The translations under genes were made by a program, and so were the position numbers. This document shows positions 39,501 through 52,500 of a stretch of DNA of 64,000 nt, piece after piece; within the stretch, counting starts at the first letter, position 1; each line of letters starts with the position of its first letter. The DNA comes from Anagrus nilaparvatae (taxonomy: Eukaryota; Arthropoda; Insecta; Hymenoptera; Mymaridae), in assembly GCA_022575985.1 (NCBI GenBank), contig JAKSXM010000231.1, forward strand, positions 5,644,501-5,708,500, written 5' to 3'. The notes beneath the pieces are model-generated. The model did not search any database. It was not told the DNA's origin and saw nothing but the letters and a program-made list of their open reading frames with translations.

Positions 39501-42500
39501 TTACTTACAGTTGTACTTTTTTGTATTAATTTTTCTTGCTCTATCCTAAGTTCTTTTTGAGTTGTTATTGTTGTTTGCCAAGATTCCCAATTTTGTTTTA
39601 TTGTGAATTGTTGATTTTCAAATTTATTCAGTGTAGATTCCACACAGCGACAAGCACTTGGAACATCGAGTTGAGAATTTGATATCTGAATTCAAAAATA
39701 AAAATTGATTAAATTTAAAATAAATTTTTAGCAATTTAATTTAAGTATTATTTATGATTTTACTTTAGAACTTTCTTCTAAAAATTTCCTTCCATTTTCC
39801 GAAGATTTAACGTATTTTGGTTGCAAATCTGTCCATCTTTTTTCAAAATCTTTCAATTTAGATTCGTCAATATTGTTTGACTGGGTTTTCAAATCAATTT
39901 CAAAATCATCGATTTCCTTTTCTAAATCAGCAGCAGATTTATGAAATTCTAAATACATCGACGTAAGTTGTAAACGTTTTTCAATGACTGTTTTTGCTGC
40001 ATTCCAAGAATTTTTTAATAGATTTATTTTATCAAATATATCGTTACGTTCTGATTTTTCAAGACGTTCAAATAAATCCGATGGCAATGTCTCTTGGTCT
40101 AATCTATGGACTTCAGATAACCGGTTTTCTAGATCAGATTTTAATTTTTCATGCGTCTAAAAATAATTAAACAAGTTAAAATAATAAGTTAATTAATTAT
40201 TTAAAATATAATAAAAAACTTACAGTTAAAAAATTTTGGGACGTTGGCAAACTAGTTCCCATATCTTGATGACTCTTTAGGAACGAATTAACGACGCTGG
40301 TTAACCAAGCTGATAATTCTTCATATTTTGTTGAAAATTCATTCAGACATCGTTTTATAAGTTCATTTTCTTCTTTGTGAGCTGTGCATTCTTTTAATAA
40401 ATTATTTTTACGTTCTTCGATTCTTTGTACTGCATTTTTAATTCCCTAGAATGAATTGATTATTTTATTAATACAATATTTAAACATAAAATTTTTACAT
40501 GTGCTTTTGCAAGCACCTATTGTGGAAAATATGCTATCAGTATTTATCAAGACTATGCAAGCCTCGGGCTCGTAAAACTTTTCGTATTTAACAAAAAAAA
40601 ATCTTTTTACAAAATATTAAAGAAATATATTATTTATATCATATAGAAAAATAAAGAATTGCACAAAATGAAATCTGAAAGCTAAAGCATTATTTTTTTA
40701 CATTTTAGGACAGTAAATTATTCTTTTCCCTTCAAAAAGCCTTGTTTTTTGCATAAAATATATTTATAATTTTCATTGATCTTCAGAAATAAGTTGGTTG
40801 GTTGAATTTTTGATAATTTTTCAAATAAAAATGATTGAAAACCGAGTTGAAAACTAATAATGGGCGAGAAAAGTAAGCCAAAAAACTGTAAACCATAATT
40901 CAACCATTAAAAAAAATAAAAAAATTTTTTTTTTAATTTTAGGATTGTTTTTTTGTTTTTTAATCGTTTTTCACCAATCCTTTACACATCATTTTTTGCC
41001 ATTTAAGAACTTTTTTTCATAATTTAAAGTGCTCTTGTACATAATATATTTACGTATTTAAAAAGTAAAGTATATCTGGTTGCATTAATCACGGCAAAAA
41101 TTTATTTTATTTAGAATAAATATAAAAAACCAAAATAGGGTAACTGTACTAGAGCTCGGCCACCCCCCACTAGTCGGCCACCTTGCTCGTATTTGTGTAA
41201 TTAATAATTATTTTTTTAAATAAATTGAAAAATAAAGTTAGAATATTGTTCTTATAAGTATTAATAATATTTGCGAATCAAAATTTTTGCTTTTGAACAA
41301 ATTAAAATACAAATAAAAAAATAAAAACAAAAACATGCTCTCAGAAGAGCACTTTTCTTACGATTTGCTTTATGACTCGTGCCACGGGCCGACTACTGTT
41401 ATTATTGAAATTTCAAATATTTTCTTTGTATGCGATGGGTAAAAATGCTATTATTATTAATTTGTATCATATTAAAATAGTTTATTACACTTAATAATTA
41501 AAAAAACTGTAAATATTAAAGAATAATTAATAATTAAATATACGGTCGACCACTGGCTTCACTTTTTTCACGATTTTTAGTAGTCGGCATGTTCTAAAAA
41601 CTCTTGTCACGGCAATATTTTTGACTCTATTTGTAAAGTAGATTAGTATTTATGCATTTTTATGATATTTCTTTAAAATTAACAATAATAAAGCAACTTT
41701 TTTATTAATTAAATTAGTTTTTAAAATACTTAAATCTTTTAATGTATTTCATATATGCTGCTTACTGCGCAGGTGTATTTTAAACTAGAGGGCGGGGTTC
41801 GGCACTAAATTTAAAAGTTATTCATTAAGTAAATATTATTTTGTTATAAACATAATAATTTTTAATGCTAATTTAAAAAATAAATTAACAGTTTTATAAT
41901 TAAATATGATTAATTTTATAAAAACAGGTTTTTTTCAACAATTTTTTAAGAATATTCTAAAAATCATCTGTAGTTCGGTGTATGAATCTGAGCGGCCGAC
42001 CACTAATGTAAGCTTAGGTCGACAACCGGGGTTGGGTGGTCGACTACTAGTGGATATGCTGTTTTATTATTTTTTTCTTTTTATTAGCTAAACTATGTTT
42101 AAAATTTAATTTTTCACATTATAATTAATAACTATTAGGTATAAACAATGAACTAAATGCATTAATTCGGCAAAAAAAGTTTATTTAGTATATTTAAAGT
42201 CAATTCAAAGTTCACGGTGCGCTTAAGTGGCCGACTGCTAGTACACTTACCCTACATCTTATAAATAAAAAAATTCAAAAATTGTAGTTTTGGCAAAAAA
42301 TTTTAACATCAATTTACCTCAACATTTTTTGACCCTGACCCTACTGCATTTATCAAAGCACGACCCTCTGCCAAAACTGAACATGTTACTTTTTCTATGG
42401 AATTAGATATTTGATCGTGAAGTTGGGACAGTTCAGCTGATCTTGGAGGATAGTTTGCTATTTTTAACTGAGATTCAAGTTCGTCCATTTTTGTACTCAC

Positions 42501-45500
42501 CTGTAAACAAATAAAATAAATTCTTTTTATAATTTATATCAGATTTGAATGTAATTGCTGCGTAATTTTGATTGTATTTTCTGCGTAAATTTTCAAAACA
42601 TATATATTATTCGTTTATATAAAATACTTACCAGGTTATCTGATTCAAAAAATTTAAGTGCTCTATTCAGTAATAATTCATATTGATCAAGATCGTTGAT
42701 ATAATCAGCAGCTGTTCCTAAAATGGAATATGCTTGATCTAATGCATTCTGGCCTGAAAAATATCCAGAAGATACTAAACTATTTGTTGATTTGGTAATT
42801 CTTATTGCGCTATCTTGGAATTCCTGTAACAAAAAATGTCAGGTTATTAGTATGGTTTACTATATCCAGGACAGAATAAAATATTCGTCAATGCGAATCA
42901 AAAATAAGTCAGCTAATCTTTGGTCACGATTCAGTATTAGCTAAAAGCTAACTTTTTATAAATGCGCGTACCATTCTAGATCACAGTTTACATTTTTATA
43001 ATAATTTACATCCTGTTTCAAATTACGATTTTTTTAAGATTGGTCAAGCTACTGAAGTAAACCAGAAGACAGACTGAAGTCACAATTTTTTATAAAGTTC
43101 AATAACCGAAATTGGCCCAAATTTCCAATAAATTTATTTTCTGATCGAAATCATTAAAATTTTACTTAAATTGATTTAATACCTAAAGATTTATTATATT
43201 TGCATATTCTTTCAACGTACAAAAAAATAATTGCATATTGCAAGAAAAATTTTAATTTATAGTTTTTTGTCTTTTAAACATATTTTTTGACATGTATAAA
43301 AAATATATAGCAATAAATACATAATAACAGATAAGTATATACCTTAGCTTCAATTTGTAATTTTTTAAGTTGATCAAGTAATAATTCAGTACCAGTGATT
43401 GAATCCCCGAGGTGATCATTGGTATTTACAAGTTTAGTTACTCGATCATTCAATACAACCTCAAGCTGATGAAGATCGTTCGCTAATAACGCAAGAGCGA
43501 GACATTGTTCAAGTTGATTCTTTTTGCTCGAAAATAACACTTCTATTGATCGTCTTTTGTCGTGAAGCTCTTCGAGCCATTTCTCAACTCGGTGTACGGC
43601 TAAAAAAATAAATCTTAAAATTACATATTATTAAAATTTTCTTTATTTTCTTTAAAATTTTACTTTACCATTATCTGCATTAATTTTTATTTTATCTGGT
43701 CTGGAATCGAGCGTACCTTCATTAGCTATTTCTTTTAATTTATCGTACAAACCCTTTCCCTCTTTCAATGCACCCATCAAAGTTTCAAGCATTATTTTTC
43801 TCGTTTCGTGTATTTTTTGTAAAAAAGTTTTAACCGATTCTATCTCAATTGGTAAATTCGTTTCGTTACATAAACTTTCCAAATTTTTCATACTATCTCG
43901 GCATTCCGAAGCACGACTGTTAAAAAAATATTTAATTTTACTATTCAAGAAAGTAATTAAAGAATTTATTTCTCACCTATGAAATAATACGTTTCTTTGT
44001 AAAATTTCTCGCCTCCTTTCAAGAAGATCATTTACGTCTTTCCATGCCGAGGCTAAAGTTTCAGCCATTGCTTTATATATTTCAGCTTTTGGCTTTTGTG
44101 TTAGTATTATTCTATCTGCTTTACTTAATAATTCTTCTACTGGACTTTGTTTGCTCTGTTAAAAAATTTTAAATAATCATAATAATTTCGAAGGAGAGTG
44201 AAAAAGAACGCCTTAATGAAACGTAATTATATGCAATTTAAGGTAACACATTTCACATTACAACATTTACCTGTAATCTAAGAAGTACTTCGTCGTGGGC
44301 GTTCAAGAGTTCCTTAGCTTCGTCAATCGAAGAACCCAATTTCGTAAGTTCTGGTTGTATATCCAAAACTTTTAACCTCAGGCAATCTCCACTCTGAAAA
44401 ATATTTTTTTACGAATTAATTATTTATTATTTTTAACTAATAGTTAATTGCTTAATAATTTAATTCTTAGAAAATGCAACAGCTGCATTTATGTTGAAAA
44501 TATATGTGTTTATGTTTTTATAGGGAAAATCTTTAATCTGTTATTTGAGAAAAATACCATAAAAACAACATCCAACTTAAAATAACTTTTTTAAAGATAA
44601 TTTTGTGCATTTGATGCTCTCAATTTAATATCATATTTGTATTATTTTACTTTTATTAAAATTTCATGATATCACGTTTTGTTTGAAAAATATATTTAGA
44701 TTTAAGCAGCAGAAACGATGAAAGAAAAAATCAGTTTTTAATTCATTCGATTTATTTTTTAACAAAAATAATTGATTTATATTGATCTGCATGTTTATGT
44801 TAATATAGGTTTATATTTAACTTTTTGTGAGACTGATCTATATTTTCAAATTTTTTCTATATAAAAATTCTTTACAAAATTTATGATCTTGAATTGCTAA
44901 ATTATGTTACAGTTTTTACGAGATTGTCAAAAATATTTTTTCAAGCTTATGAGCTATTAACTAGACAGTTATTAAACTTTTGGTAACCCGGATCCAATTT
45001 ATATCAAGTCCCCTTACAGATTTTATGCAAATAAAAAAATGGTGACAAATCCTTAGCACTAAAGTTCCTCAAAAATATAAAAAATTTTCCTCTAACTAGA
45101 ACTCGGACGAAGAAAATTGTACGTCAGGTACAAAAATAAAAAATATTTTGAACAAAAATTCTGACTTAGAATGGTAGGAAAATTCTGATTACATGCACAG
45201 CTTTAGGTGTAAATAATTATATGCAAATGAATGGAAAATCAAAATTTTACTTAAAACAAAGGCATTTTTGGGTTTTTTTTCCATTCATAAAATTTGGCAG
45301 AAACCTTCAATGAACCAATTCCAAAAAAAAAAAAAAAAAAAAATTAATTTTATGAATATTAAAAGAAAAAAAATGATAATAATTACGTTTGCATATTTAA
45401 AAAGCAAATATTATTCTTAACTCATTGATTATCTCTGTGATTTGACGTTGAGCATTAATGAATGATTATTATATAAACAAGCTTTAAATAGCATCTCAAG

Positions 45501-48500
45501 TTTAACTTTATAATGTTTATAATCTATGACATAATATTTATTTATTGCATACAGGCATATTTACTTATATGCAGTAATTTTTTTCTTTTTAATTAATTCT
45601 ATATATAGATGCTTTGATTTACTATGTGCAGGCATGAAATAAAAGTAAAATTTTAAAATTAGGCTCTGTGGGCTAACACATTTTGATGTTTGGTTATTTA
45701 ATTTTTACTGATGGCTAATTCCTTTTTTGTTTATTGTGGAATATTATCAGGTTAAAATCATTTAAATTCTCTGTCTATTATATGAAAATTGGATTAATTA
45801 TTTAATGATTTAGCATTTTCTCCAAGGATTCATAGTTTTTGCATAAAATATATCTTGTATGTAAAATAATTTGAAGCTGAATTATCCACAAAAAAACTTA
45901 GGCCTACCCAGGTAGCTTCTGAAAAAGTATAGTTTCCACGAGCTTATTTTTTTTAGAAACATTTAGGAAATTACTGTAAAAATTTTACCCACAAATAAGA
46001 TTCAGATTAATTTATCTAAATAAAATATTGGCATTAGAAAAAAAAATGATAAAAACTTTTGAAAAAATTCATTTTATCAAGATTTCATCAACTGGTCAGT
46101 TTTTGAACTTGTCTCGAGTATTACATCAATTTCAATGAATAATTTTTGAATTATAATAATACTTTAAAAATTTCATTGTTTTTAATTTAGGTATCATTCA
46201 AGTTCATTAAAAAAAAAGTTATATTTTTTATTTACTTTTTATCAATTATGAAAGGAAGCGATAAAATTTTTTGCTAAAATTGATAAAACAATAAATTTTT
46301 GTTCACTTTGCTCGTACAGTCATTCATAAAGTTATTTATAACTTGACCTAAAGTCCCTTTTAAAATTTATTGACTATAAAATTACACGCCAAAATGTAAA
46401 AATATAGTATTATGATGTAACTGAATTCTGTTCAAAAATCGAACCAAACATACAAAAATAAGTAAAAAAAAAATAATTTGAAGAGATGAGATTCATAAAA
46501 ATCAAACATCGCTTCTTCAAGCATGTGTGTGCATATTTAAACATGGGAAAGATATTATAATTTTGATTCTAGTACATTGAACTCTTTAACTCTTTAAACA
46601 GAACTAAACTTTTGTACATGGAGGATTCTATGCACACTGGGCCCAAGTTTGACTTAAAAATCAACAGGTTTAGTCTATATTTTTCTTTCATAAAGATACG
46701 TTGTGAGTAATAAGCGTTTCAAAAAATTTTCAGCTTCATGTACAATGGAATTCATTCCACCTAGGCCCAAGTTGGCCTTAAGGGTCTCAACTAAAAATAA
46801 GTAATCTCAGACCTTTTTAGCTTACTAGATTAAATCCTTGATGTTGATGCCCACTTTGGTAAATTTACTTTAATTTTTGAAGCTAAATGATTATTTGGCT
46901 GTGAAAGAAATTTTCCTTTAAGGTGCATTTGGAAATTACTAGTGGAATTCGATTACAAGGTCCAAAATTAAAATTTTATCACTACACCTTTTAGCGTAAA
47001 TAAAAAGAAATAGGCAGTTTCTATTTTCTTCTACTTTGGCTTAAATTTCTTGTATTACAACCTATTTTCAACCAAAAGAAAAACCATAGGATACGCTAAT
47101 CTTAAAGCTTCAGGTTACAAAATGATATTTCTTAAATTACTGGCTTTTTAAATTTTTAAACTTCCCACCAAATCACGTGAACAGATGAAAACATGACTAA
47201 AATATCAGATGCTGCGAAAATTTAAGAAGGATGTTAATTGAAGTCCATTTTTTTAGGGTTTTTTTAAAAATATCTAAAAATATCGAAATTTGAAAATTAA
47301 AAAAAGCTCACCAAAATCCATAAGCCTATATAAAATTTATGAAGTATCCAAGATTTTCATTTTGTCTCGTTAATTGGTGAAAAATTTTTAAATTTGAAAT
47401 ACGAATTGAGAAATTTTCATTTTTTAAAAATGGAACTTTCAGATTAACGTATCTCACAGATTATTTTTTGGATGAAAATAAATTATAAAATAAGAAATTT
47501 AAGCCTAAGTAGAAGAAAGTCGACCACGCATTTTTTTATTTAAGCTAAAAGTCGTAGTTATGAAATGAATGTGGTACATTCACATGCTTACGCAGTCCAA
47601 ATCAAATTATGAACATCAGAAATTAATGCGACGAGAAAATCCTTATAAGTACCCAAAATGAAAATATTTTTCACTGTAAATTAAATTTGGTCACAAAAGT
47701 AAGAAGCCTTTGATTTAATTTACCAAAATAAACCAAAAACTCAAAAATAGCTGCAAACAATCAAGGATTTGAGTTTTGACCTAGAAAGCTAAAACTGACT
47801 GAGAGTTCTTATTTTTAGTTGTAATTTCAGAAAATATAGTTTGGACCGATTTTTGGAACTTGGGCCCAATTGTTGGAGTGGAATCCATTATACACAATAA
47901 TTGATTTTAATAGTTATTTCTTAGGTAAAAGTTATATCTTACTTTTTTCATGCTAAATAAACTTGAAAGTTGGAACAGTAAATTTTTATTAAATTTTGCG
48001 ATCCATTCGCAAAAATTGATTTTTCATAAATCTGCTAGATAATTTTCTAAAATACTTTATTTATATTGACTGATATTAAAAATTTTTCATTCTATACTTT
48101 TACAAGAAAATTTTAATTTTGAATTCTCTGAAAAATATATGTATTTTTTTTTTTTTTTTTTGTTAAAAAATATTTGCAACTTTTAATTTTATTATAAACT
48201 AAGGTCTACTTTGTGAAGCTATAAAACAAGGGATAGTGCTGGCAAATGAGCGAACTCCTGATAATACAGGCTTAGGCAATTAGAATAATTTGAGTCTAGG
48301 AATTTAAAATTATGTCGATAAAGAACAATATTTTATTAAATTATAGTAAGCATGTATGTTCTAATGTCCCATGGTCTTTTGTTGAGTTTAAACAAACCAG
48401 CAATAAGTTGATTAAAAACATAATGTAAATCGAGAACTGGATTGACGGATCTAAAAATTTCTGTAAGGGCTTATTATCATTTTCACTTTATTCAAAAAAT

Positions 48501-49516
48501 ATTTTAAACTTATTCCAATAATCCTTAAATCCAACTTGGTCCCAGTCAGCATGAAAATTCTCATATATGTACACACACTCCTGTACCTCCATAAAAAACA
48601 CGCACATACACACAAACACACACTTATATATTATGCTCATATATAATAAAACAATGTTAATGTAAAAAGGGAAAATATATAGAGTTGTATATAAATAAGT
48701 GTGTTTCAATACATACACTTCCATTTTCATGACTGGCAAAGTGCCAATTTTTGAATGTTGCTTTGAGGCTGTATTATGATGATCATCATCATAATCGTAA
48801 TTCATAAAACTTCTTTTAGCATTTTATCTTATATTATGTACCGTACTGTGTAATAAACATTTACAAAATTTTGGATATTTCATTTGATGTATTGCAATAA
48901 TGTACAATAAAAGAAATTTTTGACACGCAGAATCATTGAGAATAAAATTTAAATAAAATAAAGAATATTTTAATAGAGTTTAATATCGTATGGGATAAAG
49001 TATATGAATAAAAAGCTTTTAAACTTTTAGAAACTTTTGAAGCTCCCCAGAAAAGATTTCACTAAATATTTCTAGAAACCAAATTACACCGCATAGTTTC
49101 AGAAATCAGTTAACTATGTACGTCAAAAAAATATCCACAATATACTTTTATCCTGGCCTCAGGAGAAGAAGTTTCAAATGCTTGCAAAAAAATTTTGCTT
49201 GGTATTTAGAAACCAATTACTGAATTTTTATAAAAATGAACAATTTTTTAATACAATTAAAAGCTAAAAATTTAGTGTACATTTTGATTATGAATAAATT
49301 AAAAAAAAAAAAATTAATATCACTATCATTTTAATAAATAATGAAGAAAGAACTAAAAATTTAATTCTATAAAAATTGCATGTAATGTTAATTATTTTTT
49401 TATGATTATAAATTTGTAAAAGAAAAACTTTGCAATTGTCACCTTATTAGGTGATTTAATTCAAGTAAAAGGAAAAGATATCTTGTATCTACTGCGCAAA
49501 AAGTTATATAGATATA

Positions 49517-49547
<31 letters not shown>

Positions 49548-52500
49548 GAAAAAATAAATTTAAGTGTATTTTTTATAATTAGTATTTAATTATTTAAATG
49601 CAAAATTATACAAATTCGTTAAATGCAAATGCATGCAAGATAATTTGTACTATTTACATGCAAGTTAAGCTGTTTATGCCTGATTTCATTAAATAAGTAT
49701 TTCAAAACTATATTATAATAAAAAATTTATTAATCCATGTAAATTTTAAAAAAATTTTTCAATTTTGAAAAAGTAAAAAGAAGCATCAATAAGTGTTGAA
49801 AAATTTTCTACGAATTTTTCTGACTAAAAAGTACTCTAGTCAATATACGGTTTCATTGGTTTACTTCTCGGCTACCACCAGATTTGTTCTACTATAGGTT
49901 TTTAGAGTCACTGATCACAAATTTCGGGGTCATTTCCGGTAGAAATATGCGGCATTTTCTTAAATATGCAAAAACTACCCCTAAAAAGGTTTGTTTTTGA
50001 TATATTCGAATTTTGAGCGGCAAATTTCGGGAACTGATTTATGAAAAGTTAATATATATTAATATTTCACACCTAAATTAGCAAAAAATACGAATATATC
50101 AAAAATAACGTTTTAGGCGTAGTTTCTGCTAATTTAAGGGTCAAAAATTAATTTTTAACAAAAATTCCCCAAAATTCTTCTTCAGCGACCCAAAAAACTC
50201 ATTTGATTGTTCAGATCTGAACACTGAATGTGAAATAATATCAAAAACACCACTTTTTGCTAATTAAATGGTGAGAAATTAATTTTTAATAAAAAAATTC
50301 CCTGAAATTATAGTTCAGCGATTCAAAAAACCCGTTTAAAAACGAAGCTGAAAACTGAAAGTGCGAAAAACGATTTGAAAGTTTCATCCATTTTCCGATT
50401 GCCAGTTTTAAGTAATGAAGGCTTATGATAAAAAGTTGAAAAAAAATTTATAAGATAGATAAATTTTGAAAAAATTTGCTGATTTAGCCTATTTTTGATA
50501 CACTACTTAGGTTTTCGGTGTCACTGATCACGATTTTGAAGACGGTATTTTAAAAATTAAAATGATGGTGGACTCAAAATTGCGCAAACCTAATCTCAGA
50601 AACGACGTTTTATGCTGTTTTAAGCATATTTACGTTGTCTAATAAGTCTTTAAGACCAGTTATCACGATTCTTAGGTGAGATTTTATATAATCATATTTA
50701 TTTTTAATCTGATATCAGACTCGTAATCAGAGGACCCAAAAAATTACAACAAAACTATAAAATGCTTCAATTGCATGCATTGTCAATTTTGAAGTTATAG
50801 ATATTCACCATTTTGAGTATTATTATTAATTTACTATTTTGATTATAAAAATCTGACTCTAAAAATCAGAATCATGATAACTGGTCAGAAAGAGTTACTA
50901 GACAACGTATATATGTTTGAAACAGCATAAATCGCCGTTTCCGAGATTAGGTTTGCGTAATTTTGAGTCCGACAATATAATTTTTAAAAACTTGTCTTCC
51001 AAATCGTGATCAGTGACATCGAAAACCTAACCGGCAATATCAAAACCTAATTGTTTGTAAGAATTACCTATCTTGTCGATTTTTTATGATATAGCATTCT
51101 TTACTCAAAACTGGCCATCGGGAAATGGTTGAAACCTTCAAAATCGGTTTCAGTGACTAAAAATGGATAAATACCACTGATCCATTTCCGTGCATATAAA
51201 ATTTTTGGATGCATTTAACATTGTTGGCGCCTTGACTATCAACCATATATGGCATAATTTGGTGTTCTAAGTGCACTGGACGTCCCTTATGTTGAACAAA
51301 CTACAATATGTTTTAAAATCCTAAAAATTGTGAAAAAAATTTTGTCTAAAAACTTTTTTAAAATTTTACATTTAATAATTAAAGAAAAAAAATAGAATTT
51401 TATGCATGGGCAAAAAAAGTTATTCTAAAAGATTATAAAAGAGTATGTTAGAGTTTTTTCCTTTCCTGATATTTATATTTAAACAAGACTATTTCTGTAA
51501 AACGTCAGATAAATTTTAGCATCCAAGTTATATATATTAAATTACTTTACCTACTTTTGAAAAAGTATAATATTTTATGGGATTGACACTATATTTTCCT
51601 TGCGAATTTTCTGTTATATTTTTTAAGGATACTTTTTCAAATTAGGCTAAAGAATTTATTAATATCTAGAATTAGCCTGGGATTCCTAAGATTTTTTTAT
51701 ACATTAGACATCTCAAATTTACATTACACCTTTTGTTGCTTTTTTTCTATCCCTGCCGGGTCTGTAAGCCAATATTTTTAATAAAAAGTTTTAGCATTTT
51801 GATAATATTCATTATGCATAATTTAATTATTGCCTTACGGACCCGGCAGGGATAGAAAAAAGCAACAAAAGGTGTAATGTAAATTTGAGATGTCTAATGT
51901 ATAAAAAAATCTTAGGAATCCCAGGCTAATTCTAGATATTAATAAATTCTTTAGCCTAATTTGAAAAAGTATCCTTAAAAAATATAACAGAAAATTCGCA
52001 AGGAAAATATAGTGTCAATCCCATAAAATATTATACTTTTTCAAAAGTAGGTAAAGTAAGTAAAGATATCATAACAGTCGCAAGGTTTTAAAAAAAAACA
52101 ATGTGAAGCAACTAATAAAACTATAAATAAAGAATAAGAAAAAAACGCTGCCAAATTATGGCCACTACGATTCCTAAAGTAATGACAAATAATAATCAAT
52201 ATGAGTTGAACATTTTTACCATGTGTCATATCTGAGAAATAAGGTTACACAATCTTATTTTTTATGTAAAAAATAAGAAGAATTAAAAATTTTTTTAATT
52301 AAGTATCAGATTCGAGAAATCAAGTAAAAACGATAAGTTCCTAGAATTAATACTTTCAGAGAAAAAGTTAAATACAACCTCCGAAAATAAAAAAAAAATT
52401 GGTGTTTTTTGTATTTTTTGGTGGCAAAAATTTTGGAAAAAATATATGTATATGCGAGTCTATACGCGTATCCGGTATCACGGCGAGAATTTTATTTACA

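Noticed and set aside
45322..45343. A22 tract as a retroposon tail
   Set aside because: No gene-like body or target duplication found beside it; treated as a simple homopolymer.
48488..48718. C-terminal part of the 105-residue minus-strand frame
   Set aside because: Translation of a CA/TA-rich low-complexity tract; only the first 29 codons are even possible as an exon.
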